Assembly: GCA_012839295.1 (NCBI GenBank)
Contig: DUNO01000005.1
Coordinates: 124,001 to 188,000 of the forward strand
DNA from: Clostridiales bacterium
GTDB lineage: Bacteria; Bacillota; Clostridia; Lachnospirales; Lachnospiraceae
DNA length: 64,000 nt
Direction of reading: 5' to 3'
Below the pieces are notes generated by a model. The model ran no database searches. It was not told the DNA's origin and worked only from the letters and a program-made list of their open reading frames with translations. A program made the position numbers and the translations under genes. Below, piece after piece: positions 33,823-43,086 of this stretch (the stretch's first letter is position 1; every line of letters starts with the position of its first letter).

Positions 33823-34653
33823 ATGGGAAAAATACTGATCTTTGAGCATACGAGCGTTTTGGGCTATAAGATGAAGCGGATATTGGAGCAGAACGGATTC
33901 CAGAATGTTGAGCTCATAAAAGATTATAACAGGACGAATTTAAATCAAAGCCAGCCGGGACAGCGCCCGGATTGTGTCATTGTTGACCTGGATAACAGGA
34001 AGCAGGACATGATCCAGTTGATTAGGAAAATCAAAAAAGAAACCTATGACGCACCGGTGATCTCGATTAGCGGAGCCTCAGACCTTTCCACCTTGAAGAA
34101 GGCGATTGGAGCAGGCTGCCGGGAGTTCGTGCTAAAGCCCTTTGAATCAGAAACGCTGGTCAGCAAAGTATATAAGGTATATTACGAGGGACAGAGGGTT
34201 ACTGACAATAACGAAAGCTTTAAGATGGGGGAATTTTTTAAGGGGAATGCCATATCCCTAAAGTGGAGTGATGACTTTGCCATAGGTATTGAACAGATTG
34301 ATTCGGAGCATAAGCAGATTTTTGAGCATTTTAACAGGCTCTATTCCATGATGAGGGAAGGGCATGGGCATGAATATTATCAGGAGCTGCTGGGATTTTT
34401 AGCCGATTATGTGAATACGCACTTTGAACATGAAGAGGAGTATCAATTAAGTGTATCCTTTCAGGAATATCAGAAACATAAGGAGCATCATGATAAATTC
34501 AGGGAGCGCATCAAGGAAATTATGGAAAGCCATACCGACCAGGATATCAGTGATAATGACCTGATCAGCATCAGTCTGTTTATCAAGGATTGGCTGATCC
34601 ACCATATTCTGTTGGAGGATATGAAATTAAAGGAAATTGTTAAATTTGTTTGA
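33823..34653 (+). CDS. Receiver-hemerythrin fusion protein
   Basis: A 276-residue two-domain protein. Residues about 1-125 resemble a receiver (VIVDLDNRKQDMI with D52-like position, and VLKPFES), though the acidic pocket at the start is weak (LIFEHTSV), so phosphorylation is uncertain. Residues about 140-275 are a bacteriohemerythrin: WSDDFAIGIEQIDSEHKQIFEHF, then HFEHEEEYQ, HKEHHDKF, and HHILLEDMKL, the di-iron ligands of the family. Hemerythrins bind oxygen at a di-iron site, so this may link oxygen or redox sensing to phosphotransfer. Start ATG behind ACTGGAGG. Confidence 0.88.
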   Translation: MGKILIFEHTSVLGYKMKRILEQNGFQNVELIKDYNRTNLNQSQPGQRPDCVIVDLDNRKQDMIQLIRKIKKETYDAPVISISGASDLSTLKKAIGAGCREFVLKPFESETLVSKVYKVYYEGQRVTDNNESFKMGEFFKGNAISLKWSDDFAIGIEQIDSEHKQIFEHFNRLYSMMREGHGHEYYQELLGFLADYVNTHFEHEEEYQLSVSFQEYQKHKEHHDKFRERIKEIMESHTDQDISDNDLISISLFIKDWLIHHILLEDMKLKEIVKFV

Positions 34654-34941
34654 AAGCGGGCTATAAAAGCGAGTTATAAGAGCGGGCAAAGGAATCTAAT
34701 TAGAAAATGCGGTTAATGAGGAAGGAAGTAAGCTTACAAAATTTGCTTGATTCGGAAATTACCGCTGTTTTTTTGGACGTTATTGTAAGTAAAATTAACA
34801 TAGAATAACGCATTTAGCATATTCCAGTTAAATTACATAATATTAGCTAAATAATTAGAAATTATCCCCGAGGATATAAATTTATGTTTGGCGAACAATA
34901 AAGATAAGAGGATTTATAGTGCATAGATCCTTTTTTTGATA
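34654..34941. other. Intergenic stretch, nothing assigned
   Basis: AT-rich sequence after the hemerythrin gene, with short AGCGGGC/AGCGAG repeats near 34656-34690 and a weak hairpin-plus-T-run near 34900-34937. No gene with a supported start is seen. Confidence 0.4.
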
Positions 34942-34976
34942 ACAAGTGGACCAGCCTGCTGGTTCACTTGTATTTT
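34942..34976 (+). terminator. Intrinsic hairpin before the AI-2E gene
   Basis: ACAAGTGGACCAG (34942-34954) pairs with CTGGTTCACTTGT (34959-34971), with one wobble, then TATTTT. Confidence 0.6.
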
Positions 34977-35056
34977 AAATCTGATAACTGTTAGCAGGTT
35001 ATGTCCTGACAGTTTTTCTTTATAAACTTTATAAATCTAAACTTGGGGGTGATGGC

Positions 35057-36145
35057 ATGAAGGTGAAAGGGACTAATTCATTTAATATGAGGGCGATTCT
35101 GCTGCTTATCGGAATCACAGTCGGAGTTTATCTCGGATTCAAATATTTGTTGCCCCTGATATTGCCCTTTGTCTTTGCTTATTTTTTAGCGTGGATTGTC
35201 AGGCCTGTTACTGAGTCTTTATATAATAAATTTAAAATACCCAGGATTATTGGGGGTTCCGCTTCCTTATTGCTATTAATTGCAGTGTTCGGAACCTGCA
35301 TCTGCCTGTTAATCAATGTCCTAATAAAGCAGGCAATTTTATTTATCCGGAACATGCCTATTTATCTGGATCTTTTAGCGGGTAAGCTGGACAAGATCTG
35401 CAGCCATTGTGACAAAATGTTCGGACTGGATGGGGGAACCATGAGATCTACCATGGATGAAAACCTCCTTCAGACGGTAAACCGTGTAAAAACCCAGGTA
35501 ATCCCGGAGCTAACACAGCACTCCATATCTATAACAATCCAGATGGTCGCCATCGTTGGTATTATGCTGATTATCCTTGTGGCCGCCATCCTGATTGTCA
35601 AGGATCTGCCGGACTACCGGAAGAAGCTTGAGAATAACAGCTTATACCAGGATATCCACAAAGTAACGGAGAAGCTGTCCGAGGCGGGAACCGCCTACCT
35701 GCGTTCCCAGCTAATTATCATGGTAACCATTGCCGGGATCTGCATCCTTGGCTTATCCTTGATTAAAAATGAATATGCAGCTCTTGCCGGAATAGGTATT
35801 GCACTTATGGATGCCCTGCCTGTCTTAGGGAGCGGCCTCATTTTGGTTCCCTGGGCCATTATTATGCTGATTACAGGCAGAATATATTCTGCCGCTATAC
35901 TCATCACCACCTTTCTCGCCTGCCAGATCGTCCGGGAGGTGCTGGAGCCGAAGCTGATTGGCAACCGGATTGGTATAAAGCCCTTATTTACGCTTATAGC
36001 AATGTACGTGGGATTGAAGCTGTTTGGGGTAGTAGGATTTATCCTTGGGCCCGTTGGGCTTATCATCATCCAAACAGTTTATCAGGCAATCCTTGAGCGG
36101 GAAGAGAGGGTTGCGGTAAAGGATGAGGTGCATCTTAATGAATAG
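35057..36145 (+). CDS. AI-2E/PerM family membrane protein
   Basis: A 362-residue protein with about seven to eight helices: the opening LPLILPFVFAYFLAWIVRPV, a soluble insertion of about 60 residues rich in Cys and Met (KICSHCDKMFGLDGG), then the conserved C-terminal half with ALMDALPVLGSGLILVPWA and GNRIGIKPLFTLIAMYVGLKLFGVVGFILGP. This family includes efflux proteins and sporulation protein YtvI; the length and motif make YtvI-like possible in a spore former. The substrate is unknown. Preceded by GGGGGTG. Confidence 0.85.
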   Translation: MKVKGTNSFNMRAILLLIGITVGVYLGFKYLLPLILPFVFAYFLAWIVRPVTESLYNKFKIPRIIGGSASLLLLIAVFGTCICLLINVLIKQAILFIRNMPIYLDLLAGKLDKICSHCDKMFGLDGGTMRSTMDENLLQTVNRVKTQVIPELTQHSISITIQMVAIVGIMLIILVAAILIVKDLPDYRKKLENNSLYQDIHKVTEKLSEAGTAYLRSQLIIMVTIAGICILGLSLIKNEYAALAGIGIALMDALPVLGSGLILVPWAIIMLITGRIYSAAILITTFLACQIVREVLEPKLIGNRIGIKPLFTLIAMYVGLKLFGVVGFILGPVGLIIIQTVYQAILEREERVAVKDEVHLNE

Positions 36146-36215
36146 CAGGGCGGACTTGCGCACAAAAGGGAAGAATTAAGAGTTGGATATTATAACAAAG
36201 CTATATAACAGTTAA

Positions 36216-36257
36216 AAAAGCTCACAAGTCGGGTAAATTTGGCTTGCGGGCTTTTTT
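36216..36257 (+). terminator. Terminator after the AI-2E gene
   Basis: AGCTCACAAGTC pairs with GGCTTGCGGGCT, including G-U pairs, followed by TTTTTT. Confidence 0.65.
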
Positions 36258-36412
36258 CATTGCCCGGAGCGGATGCATGCTGATATTAACATTTAAGATT
36301 AGTATCAAATGCAACTTTGGTGTTGTATAGCCATGCCTGTAAATAATTGGTAAAAATTAACAAAGATAAAGACAAATTTCAAGGCATAAGAAAGAAAAGT
36401 TGTTAAAAAGGA

Positions 36413-36456
36413 TGAAATTAAATTTCTAAATAATATTGTATTGAAATTAACTTTCA
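36413..36456 (+). promoter_or_regulatory. Twin palindromes, probable operator of the sugar operon
   Basis: TGAAATTAAATTTCT (36413-36427) and TGAAATTAACTTTCA (36442-36456) are near-identical palindromes 29 bases apart (about three helical turns). The second overlaps the promoter -35. RpiR-family regulators commonly use palindromes of this TGAAA...TTTCA type, and an RpiR gene (43087) ends this operon, so it is the likely ligand. Confidence 0.6.
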
Positions 36457-36469
36457 AAAATGATAATAT
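36441..36469 (+). promoter_or_regulatory. Promoter of the sugar operon
   Basis: TTGAAA (36441-36446), 17 bases, TAATAT (36464-36469). The -35 is embedded in the downstream palindrome of the probable operator. Confidence 0.55.
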
Positions 36470-36507
36470 GGCAACATAATTGAACAATACCTAAAGGGAG
36501 GTAAATT

Positions 36508-37872
36508 ATGAAAATGAAAGGATTATTTAAAAAGCTGGCTGCGCTATCTTTAGTGGGCGTGATGTCTATTGGAGTCACGGCTTGCGGCTCTGGTACAGAC
36601 AGCAGCAGTACTTCGTCCAAAAATACGGCAGAAGGTACAGCAGAGAGTACGGCAGCTGCTGAAAAAGGTGGAAAGGACACAGGAGTTACTATTAAGTTCC
36701 AGCAGTGGTGGGGAGTTGAATGCCCGGAAGGCTATGTGCAGAACATTTGTGACCAGTTCTATAAAGATACCGGTATTACGGTAGAACTTCTGAATGCTCC
36801 GTTTGCTGATACAAAGACGGCAATTGAATCCGGTGCGGCGACAGGAACAGTGGCGGATCTGGTAAGCGTTGACAGCAGCTGGGTTTATGATTTTGCAGAT
36901 TCCGGTTTATTGACAAACATGAGTGATCTGCTTGCTGCTGACGGATTTGACCAAAGCATCTTCGCAAGCACATGGGATGTGAATGGAAGCATCTATGCGG
37001 TGCCGGTTGTAAATTATGCCTATCCCCTGTTCTACAATAAGGATATCCTGGATAAAGCAGGTGTTACAGAGCTTCCCAAAACATGGTCAAAATTCAAGGA
37101 AGCATGTCAGAAAATCAAGGATGCGGGCTATTATTCCTTTGCCCTGAATCTGGATGCATCTTCCCCATCCGGTATCCAGAACGTTTACATGGGGTTTGCA
37201 TGGGCGTCCGGTATTCATTTCAAAAAAGACGATGGCAGCATTAATGTAGCAGGAAACGGAGACCTGAAAACCTTTGCCGAATATTACAAAGAACTGTTTG
37301 ATGCAGGTTATATTTATCCGGGGATGGCCTCTTTGACAGAGGCTGACATGACCTCCAAGTTTGCCAGCGGCGAAATTGCGTTCATAGTTAACTCTGCGGC
37401 AGCTATTACGGCGTGGAACAAAGATTATCCTGATTTGAACCTTGGTGCTGCGGCTATTCCCGTGAAAGATGACTATACAGGGAAAAGTGGAAATTGCGTA
37501 GCAAGCTGGGCGGTTGGTATAACAGAAAACAGCAGGCACAAAGAAGAAGCGCTGAAATTCTTTGAGTATTTGATGGCAGGATTGAATGGCGATGATGCAT
37601 CCATTAATGCAGACCTTGCCGTAACCCAGTCGGCATTCCCGGGCAGTACCCTTGCAAAGCCGGATTACAGCGCCTCCAGCGAGGTATTCCAGGATATTTA
37701 TGCGAATTATAATGCCGGTTATCCGATTAACGAGTTCACGGGCATGAAGGAAGCTAACACCATTATGGTTGATTGGATTAACGAGCTGATCCCTTATATG
37801 GATGGTGATACGGATGTTGATACATATTTGAATAATGTTCAGGCGGCTATTGAAGACATTTATGGTAACTAG
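36508..37872 (+). CDS. Sugar ABC transporter substrate-binding lipoprotein
   Basis: A 454-residue family 1 extracellular solute-binding protein. Signal peptide with lipobox VTAC, lipidated at C26, then a Ser/Thr-rich linker, then the two-lobed binding fold (TIKFQQWWGVECPEG, YPLFYNKDILDKAGV, GEIAFIVNSAAA). Start behind AAAGGGAGG. The many aromatic residues fit a sugar or glycoside ligand. It is the first gene of the operon and is separated from the permeases by a palindromic repeat; in such operons this raises binding-protein mRNA over permease mRNA. Confidence 0.9.
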   Translation: MKMKGLFKKLAALSLVGVMSIGVTACGSGTDSSSTSSKNTAEGTAESTAAAEKGGKDTGVTIKFQQWWGVECPEGYVQNICDQFYKDTGITVELLNAPFADTKTAIESGAATGTVADLVSVDSSWVYDFADSGLLTNMSDLLAADGFDQSIFASTWDVNGSIYAVPVVNYAYPLFYNKDILDKAGVTELPKTWSKFKEACQKIKDAGYYSFALNLDASSPSGIQNVYMGFAWASGIHFKKDDGSINVAGNGDLKTFAEYYKELFDAGYIYPGMASLTEADMTSKFASGEIAFIVNSAAAITAWNKDYPDLNLGAAAIPVKDDYTGKSGNCVASWAVGITENSRHKEEALKFFEYLMAGLNGDDASINADLAVTQSAFPGSTLAKPDYSASSEVFQDIYANYNAGYPINEFTGMKEANTIMVDWINELIPYMDGDTDVDTYLNNVQAAIEDIYGN

Positions 37873-37919
37873 TAGGTTTTTATTCAATTGATAGCTGTAT
37901 CGGCAGAGCTTCATAAATG

Positions 37920-38017
37920 GAGGGTGTTGCAAAATAGAAGAAAGGTACCGGATATTGCAGATATCAGAGGATAATCCTGCAATATATAGTATAGGCTCTT
38001 ATTTTTGCAACACCCTC
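37920..38017. repeat. Dispersed GTGTTGCA palindromic repeat, copy 2
   Basis: Perfect 15-bp arms GAGGGTGTTGCAAAA (37920-37934) and TTTTGCAACACCCTC (38003-38017). Its 98-bp length and its ordered interior match copy 1 at 5562-5660. It lies between the binding-protein stop and the permease start, where a stable RNA hairpin would shorten or protect transcripts. Confidence 0.75.
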
Positions 38018-38051
38018 TGCTTTATAAATCGACAAGTGGGGTTATTTGAGA

Positions 38052-38957
38052 ATGGATAATGTATATAAAAAAATTAAAGCTGCCATTAAAAATAAAGCAA
38101 CACCTTATTTATTTCTTTCACCTACAGTAATTTTAATGCTTGTTTTGCTCGTTCTGCCTATCATCATGGTTATTTATTATTCATTTTTAAATAATGCGGT
38201 TGTCGTCAAAGAACCACATTTAGTCGGCCTTTCTAATTATAAGAGCATTTTCTCAGACAAGGAGTTTTGGGGGGCGATTAAAAACACGGTTTTTTTTGTT
38301 ACGGTCAGTGTGGCGGCCCACATTGCAATTGGGATGGGTTTTGCATTGTTGCTGAATTCTAACTATTTTAAAAGGGGAACAAAAACAATAGCACGTGTTA
38401 TTTATGTACTCCCCTGGGTTTTTACAGCATCAGTAATCGCTATTTTATGGAAGCTGATGCTTCAGCCGTCAGGAATCATAGATTATTTGTTATCTTTTGT
38501 ACAATTGGCAACAAAGGACACGGAATGGTTAAGTAACAGAAAGATATCCCTGGCGGTCATAACCTTCGTGAATATCTGGTGCGGATATCCATTTTACATG
38601 ATTAGTATTCTGGCAGGGCTTCAAGGAATTTCACAGGATTTGTATGAGAGCTCGGCTCTTGACGGAGCGACTGCATTCAAACGGTTCTTATATATCACGG
38701 TTCCACAGCTGAAACCAATTTTGCTTAGTATCATGATGCTGGATTTTGTTTGGACGATTCAATCTTTTTCCGTCATCTGGATGCTGACCGGCGGCGGTCC
38801 GGTTAATTCTACACAGACGCTCAGTATCTATATCTATAAACTGGCATTCCACAGCAGTAAATATGCTAAAGCGTCCACAGCTGCAGTTTTCGCATTGGTT
38901 GTATGCATTATTATATCCATCTTTTATGTGAAGCAGCAGAAGAAAGTGAGGGAGTAA
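38052..38957 (+). CDS. Sugar ABC transporter permease 1
   Basis: A 301-residue permease with six helices and the MalF-type signature LYESSALDGATAFKRFLYITVPQLKP contacting the ATPase. ATG 38052 is 10 bases after AGTGGGG; a TTG at 38046 is also possible but less well placed. It pairs with the permease that begins two bases after its stop. No ATPase gene is present in the operon, as is usual for Firmicutes that use a shared MsmK/MsmX-type ATPase. Confidence 0.88.
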   Translation: MDNVYKKIKAAIKNKATPYLFLSPTVILMLVLLVLPIIMVIYYSFLNNAVVVKEPHLVGLSNYKSIFSDKEFWGAIKNTVFFVTVSVAAHIAIGMGFALLLNSNYFKRGTKTIARVIYVLPWVFTASVIAILWKLMLQPSGIIDYLLSFVQLATKDTEWLSNRKISLAVITFVNIWCGYPFYMISILAGLQGISQDLYESSALDGATAFKRFLYITVPQLKPILLSIMMLDFVWTIQSFSVIWMLTGGGPVNSTQTLSIYIYKLAFHSSKYAKASTAAVFALVVCIIISIFYVKQQKKVRE

Positions 38958-38958
38958 A

Positions 38959-39795
38959 ATGGTTGGAGGATATAAAAGGTCAACAAAAGTTATTTTATCA
39001 ATACTGCTTATCCTTGGCGGCATATTTGCGGGATTCCCGGTGCTGTGGATGTTTGTGAGCTCTTTAAAGCCTAATAACAGGATTTTTTCCTGGCCGCCCC
39101 GTTTTTTTGAGATGACGATGTCCCTTGATTCCTATTTTAAAGTACTGACGGATCCTGTTAAAATCAGATATTTTTTAAACAGCTATTTTGTTTCGGCATC
39201 TGTCGTTATTCTGACGCTGATTTTGGGCGTTATGGCAGCTTATGCTTTCAGCCGGTTTGATTTTCCGCTGAAAAATCTTATCAACACAATGATAGTCAGC
39301 GTACAGGCGATTCCTCCCATTGTGCTTCTGATCCCATACATGAGCCTGATTGTGTTTTTTAAGCTGTTTAATACATATTTTGCATTGCTGCTGACCTATC
39401 TGGTCATTACACTTCCTTATTGTATCCTGATGATGACGGGATACTTTAATACCTTGTCCATGGAACTGGATGAGGCGGTGATGATCGACGGAGGCTCCAG
39501 ATGGACGGCACTTTGGAAAATACTTGTTCCGATTTCAATACCGGGCTTGGTGTCCGTCGGGATGTATACCTTCATGCAGGCATGGAATGAATATCTTTTT
39601 GCTCTGGTGCTGACACAGACCACAGAAATGAGAACGGTCCCGGTGGGGATTAACCTGCTGATGGGACAGCATGCCTATGATTGGGGTCAGATGATGGCTA
39701 TGAGTGTAATCGGCTCCATTCCGGTACTTATTTTATTCATCCTGTTCCAGAAATATTTTATTGCCGGAATGTCATCCGGAGGCGTAAAGGGTTAG
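38959..39795 (+). CDS. Sugar ABC transporter permease 2
   Basis: A 278-residue MalG-like permease with six helices and the signature MELDEAVMIDGGSRWTALWKI. It starts one base after the stop of the first permease. The C-terminal IAGMSSGGVKG ending is typical of MalG relatives. Confidence 0.9.
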   Translation: MVGGYKRSTKVILSILLILGGIFAGFPVLWMFVSSLKPNNRIFSWPPRFFEMTMSLDSYFKVLTDPVKIRYFLNSYFVSASVVILTLILGVMAAYAFSRFDFPLKNLINTMIVSVQAIPPIVLLIPYMSLIVFFKLFNTYFALLLTYLVITLPYCILMMTGYFNTLSMELDEAVMIDGGSRWTALWKILVPISIPGLVSVGMYTFMQAWNEYLFALVLTQTTEMRTVPVGINLLMGQHAYDWGQMMAMSVIGSIPVLILFILFQKYFIAGMSSGGVKG

Positions 39796-39871
39796 CAGGT
39801 ATGTGGATTCCAAGTGAAAAATTCATTTGCAGTCTAAATAAAAATCAAATAACGGAAGGGAATGATATAAA

Positions 39872-40783
39872 ATGCTAGTTAACATGAAAGAGCTGCTTGC
39901 AGTAGCAGACCAAAACGATTTCGCGGTTCCTGCGTTTAACATTAGCTCTTATGCAATGTTTAATGGAATTATGGATATCAGCGAACAAAAAAATGCCCCG
40001 GTAATTATTGAGATTCATCCGGATGAGCTAAAGCACATTGGAACAGCCGCTGTTTCAGGAATGATAAAAAGAGCTTATGAATCAGCAATTCCGGTAGTGG
40101 TTCATTTGGACCATGGCGCATCCCTGGAAGATGTAATGGTGGCGATCCGCGCAGGATTTACCTCTGTTATGATTGACGGCTCTTCCTTGCCGTACGAGGA
40201 AAATGCCGCACTTTGTAAGAAAGTGGCAGAGGCAGCACATGCAGCAAGCAGTAATACAAATTACGCTGCTTCAAAATATGCCCGGAATGTTTCTGTTGAA
40301 GGTGAGCTTGGAAATATAGGCACGACGGACGCGGATAAAGCGTTTACACAGGTGATCCATTATACACAGCCCGATGAGGCGGTTAAGTTCATTAAGGAAA
40401 CAGGTGTAGATACTCTGGCCATTGCAATTGGCACATGCCACGGCCTGTATCCAAAGGGATATAAGCCGGAGCTTAAATTGGACCTTCTGGGGGAAATCAA
40501 AAAAGCAATAAAAGCTGCGGGCCTGGATACAAAGCTGGTTCTGCATGGCGGTTCAAATAACCCGGATGAGGAGATTGCAGCTGCGGCTAAGGCAGGGATT
40601 AGTAAAATCAATATTTCCAGCGATATCAAAGTAGCTTTTTATCAGAAGATGAGAGAAGTTCTTAAGGATGAGAGCCTGCGTGAGCCCAGTGAGATTGAGC
40701 CTGATTGTATCGCGTCAATGCAGGAGGTGGCAACGCAGAAGTTTGATTTGTTCGGGGCGGCAGAAAAAGCTTCCTTATATTAA
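39872..40783 (+). CDS. Class II aldolase 1 (fructose/tagatose-bisphosphate type)
   Basis: A 303-residue zinc-dependent class II aldolase. Visible sites are the zinc histidine in VVHLDHGAS, GELGNIGTTDADK, GTCHGLYPKGYKPELKLD, and HGGSNNPDEEI. Cleavage of a ketose bisphosphate to two trioses is the family reaction; the exact sugar (fructose, tagatose or another) is not determinable. A related second aldolase lies at 42118; between them lies an ADP-dependent kinase. Confidence 0.85.
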   Translation: MLVNMKELLAVADQNDFAVPAFNISSYAMFNGIMDISEQKNAPVIIEIHPDELKHIGTAAVSGMIKRAYESAIPVVVHLDHGASLEDVMVAIRAGFTSVMIDGSSLPYEENAALCKKVAEAAHAASSNTNYAASKYARNVSVEGELGNIGTTDADKAFTQVIHYTQPDEAVKFIKETGVDTLAIAIGTCHGLYPKGYKPELKLDLLGEIKKAIKAAGLDTKLVLHGGSNNPDEEIAAAAKAGISKINISSDIKVAFYQKMREVLKDESLREPSEIEPDCIASMQEVATQKFDLFGAAEKASLY

Positions 40784-40824
40784 AATAATAATAACGAAAT
40801 TAAAATATCGGATGGGGAATTGCC

Positions 40825-42027
40825 ATGGGAGAAAAAGTAACTATGGGATTCCACTCAGCAGTCGATTTCGAATTAAAGTGGGATGCCAGCATTATAGAAG
40901 GGCTGGCATCCAAATATGATATTCGCAGAAATGAGCTGAGGACGGATTTCCCTGTAAAAACAGAAAGAGATATTATCATAGCAATATTGGGACACCTGAC
41001 GGAAGGCACGGGCGGAGAATATGTTCCTGAGACAAATAGATTATGCAAAGAGTTTGCGTCCCATTTTGAGTATAGGCAAACAATAGGCGGAACAGCCACC
41101 CGTGCGGCAATTGCAATCAGTAAACTTGGATTTAGGAGTACGCTTTCCATGTGCTGCTACAATGATGCCATAAGGACATTTCTTCCTGAAGAAATTCATC
41201 AGTTTCCAAATGTTAAAGAGATTGACAATGAGATATATCCACATGTAATTCTGTCATATCCCGGTAAAACCAGAATTCAGGTAAATGATATGGATATTAT
41301 CACTCCCAGGGAGAACAGGGTGATGTTTTCCAATGATGCCACAGCGCTTAATATGGAGGTTTCCAGGGATTTTGCAGCTGAGCTGGCTGATGCCAGGGTA
41401 TTCCTGCTGGGGTGTTTCAGTGAGGTGCTGGATTTTGATATTTTGAAGGACCGCATGGAAAAAACAGAATATCTGCTGGAGAATCTGGCGCCTGAGGCAT
41501 GGGCAATCCTTGAGGATGGCTGTTATATTAACAAGGACTTCAGATATTATGTGCATAAAAAATTGAAAAAACGTCTGAATGTATTGAGTATGAATGAAGA
41601 TGAAATACAGGAGTATATCGGAAGAAAAATTGATATCCTTGATCCTCAGTCGATGCAGGAGGCCCTGCAGTATGTTTATAAGAAAATTGATATTCCGATT
41701 CTGGTGGTGCATTCAGCAGCTTGGGCACTTGCGTATGGAGTAAGGCCTGAAAAACTGGAGCAGGCTCTCCATGGAGGTATTTGTCTTTCCGCCACCAGAT
41801 TCCGCTATGGTGACAGCTTTGGAAAAGAGGAATATAAGGAAACGGAAGAACTGCCTGATAAAGAGGCAGGTGTTAGGTTTTGCCGTGAAATAAAGGATAA
41901 ACTGGGCAAGCATATATTCTGTCTCCCGGCCAAAGAGCTAAGCTTTGTAGAAAATCCGACGGTCGTTGGTTTAGGAGACTTCTTTGCAGGGGGGCTTCTT
42001 CCGGGGATGCTGCATACATCACCTTAA
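40825..42027 (+). CDS. ADP-dependent sugar kinase family protein
   Basis: A 400-residue protein of the ADP-dependent glucokinase/phosphofructokinase family in the ribokinase fold. The C-terminal signature NPTVVGLGDFFAGGLLPG carries the catalytic aspartate D385, and QTIGGTATRAAIAISKLGF near residue 80 is the sugar-side loop. Members use ADP rather than ATP to phosphorylate glucose or fructose 6-phosphate; in archaea they replace ATP kinases. In a bacterium with two aldolases alongside, phosphorylation of a sugar phosphate before aldol cleavage is a reasonable guess. Confidence 0.78.
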   Translation: MGEKVTMGFHSAVDFELKWDASIIEGLASKYDIRRNELRTDFPVKTERDIIIAILGHLTEGTGGEYVPETNRLCKEFASHFEYRQTIGGTATRAAIAISKLGFRSTLSMCCYNDAIRTFLPEEIHQFPNVKEIDNEIYPHVILSYPGKTRIQVNDMDIITPRENRVMFSNDATALNMEVSRDFAAELADARVFLLGCFSEVLDFDILKDRMEKTEYLLENLAPEAWAILEDGCYINKDFRYYVHKKLKKRLNVLSMNEDEIQEYIGRKIDILDPQSMQEALQYVYKKIDIPILVVHSAAWALAYGVRPEKLEQALHGGICLSATRFRYGDSFGKEEYKETEELPDKEAGVRFCREIKDKLGKHIFCLPAKELSFVENPTVVGLGDFFAGGLLPGMLHTSP

Positions 42028-42117
42028 TGCTTATAGCTGCTCATCACATTAGAGATAAAAAGAAAACTATTGTATCAAAATTATGAAACACGTATAATAA
42101 ATGGAGGATATAAAGGG

Positions 42118-42972
42118 ATGTATACGCATGTTAGAGATATTTTGTTAATGGCAAAGGAAAGCAACACTTCCGCAATTGGTTTCGTCTGCATGGATTATAT
42201 TATGGCAAGAGCAGTTGTTTATGCTGCTGAAGCTACTAATACGCCGGCTATTGTTATGCTTTATCCTGAACATGTAACGATACAGAAGGCTACAGGCAGA
42301 GCCGGCTATGCCGAAGGGCTGAAAGAATTGGCAAATGAAGTAAAGGTACCGGTGGGGCTTCACCAGGATCATGATTATACCCTGGAATCTATCAGAAAAG
42401 CAATGGACGCAGGCTTTGAGTCTGTAATGATGGATGGTTCCCTGAATGACTTAGATAAGAACATTCAGGAAACCAGGGTGGTGGTGGAAGCTGCGCATGC
42501 CAGAAACGTCCTGGTGGAAGGAGAAATTGGGCATGTGGGTCTGGCTGCCGATATAGATAATGACAATGATGACCTGTATACAAAACCGGATGCTGCGGAA
42601 AGATTCTGCAGGGAGTCCGGAGTTGATTCGCTGGCTGTTTCTATTGGAAATGCACATGGCGAATATAAGCAGACTCCGCATCTTGATATCGAACGGTTGG
42701 AGAATATCAAAGCGGCTGCAGACGTACCCCTGGTTCTCCATGGAGGAAGCGGTATTCCTGATGACCAGCTTTTGGTGGCGTTCTCCAAAGGAATCCGAAA
42801 ATTCAATCTTGGAACAGATTATTTTAGAAGATATTACGCAGCAGTCAGGGCATTTATTGAGGAAAATAATAATAACCCTGATCCTGTAAAAATAATTAAT
42901 ATGCCGGAGTATGTACAGGCGAGGCTGCAGCCATATGTGGAAGAAAGGATGAAAACTCTTTGTAAATTTTAA
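42118..42972 (+). CDS. Class II aldolase 2
   Basis: A 284-residue class II aldolase. Metal ligands sit in GLHQDHDYT, VEGEIGHVG, GNAHGEYK and LHGGSGIPDD. ATG 42118 is preceded by TGGAGGATAT; the frame is open further upstream. Its differences from the first aldolase suggest a different sugar bisphosphate, so the operon may process two sugars or two epimers. Confidence 0.85.
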   Translation: MYTHVRDILLMAKESNTSAIGFVCMDYIMARAVVYAAEATNTPAIVMLYPEHVTIQKATGRAGYAEGLKELANEVKVPVGLHQDHDYTLESIRKAMDAGFESVMMDGSLNDLDKNIQETRVVVEAAHARNVLVEGEIGHVGLAADIDNDNDDLYTKPDAAERFCRESGVDSLAVSIGNAHGEYKQTPHLDIERLENIKAAADVPLVLHGGSGIPDDQLLVAFSKGIRKFNLGTDYFRRYYAAVRAFIEENNNNPDPVKIINMPEYVQARLQPYVEERMKTLCKF

Positions 42973-42980
42973 AACCTACC

Positions 42981-43016
42981 ATGTGGATCTGTCTACGTCC
43001 ATAGTCACCGCGTTAG
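42981..43016. repeat. Deletion derivative of the 4606-4728 palindrome
   Basis: GTGGATCT, GTCTA, TCCAT and CACCGCGTTAG occur in the same order as the left arm and right outer edge of the element at 4606-4728, with the interior missing. It lies between the second aldolase and the RpiR gene. Confidence 0.5.
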
Positions 43017-43086
43017 CATTGTGGAGCCTTTTGCTGGGCTAATCATACATATATATATTTAGTATTTAACTTAAAGGGGGAATATT

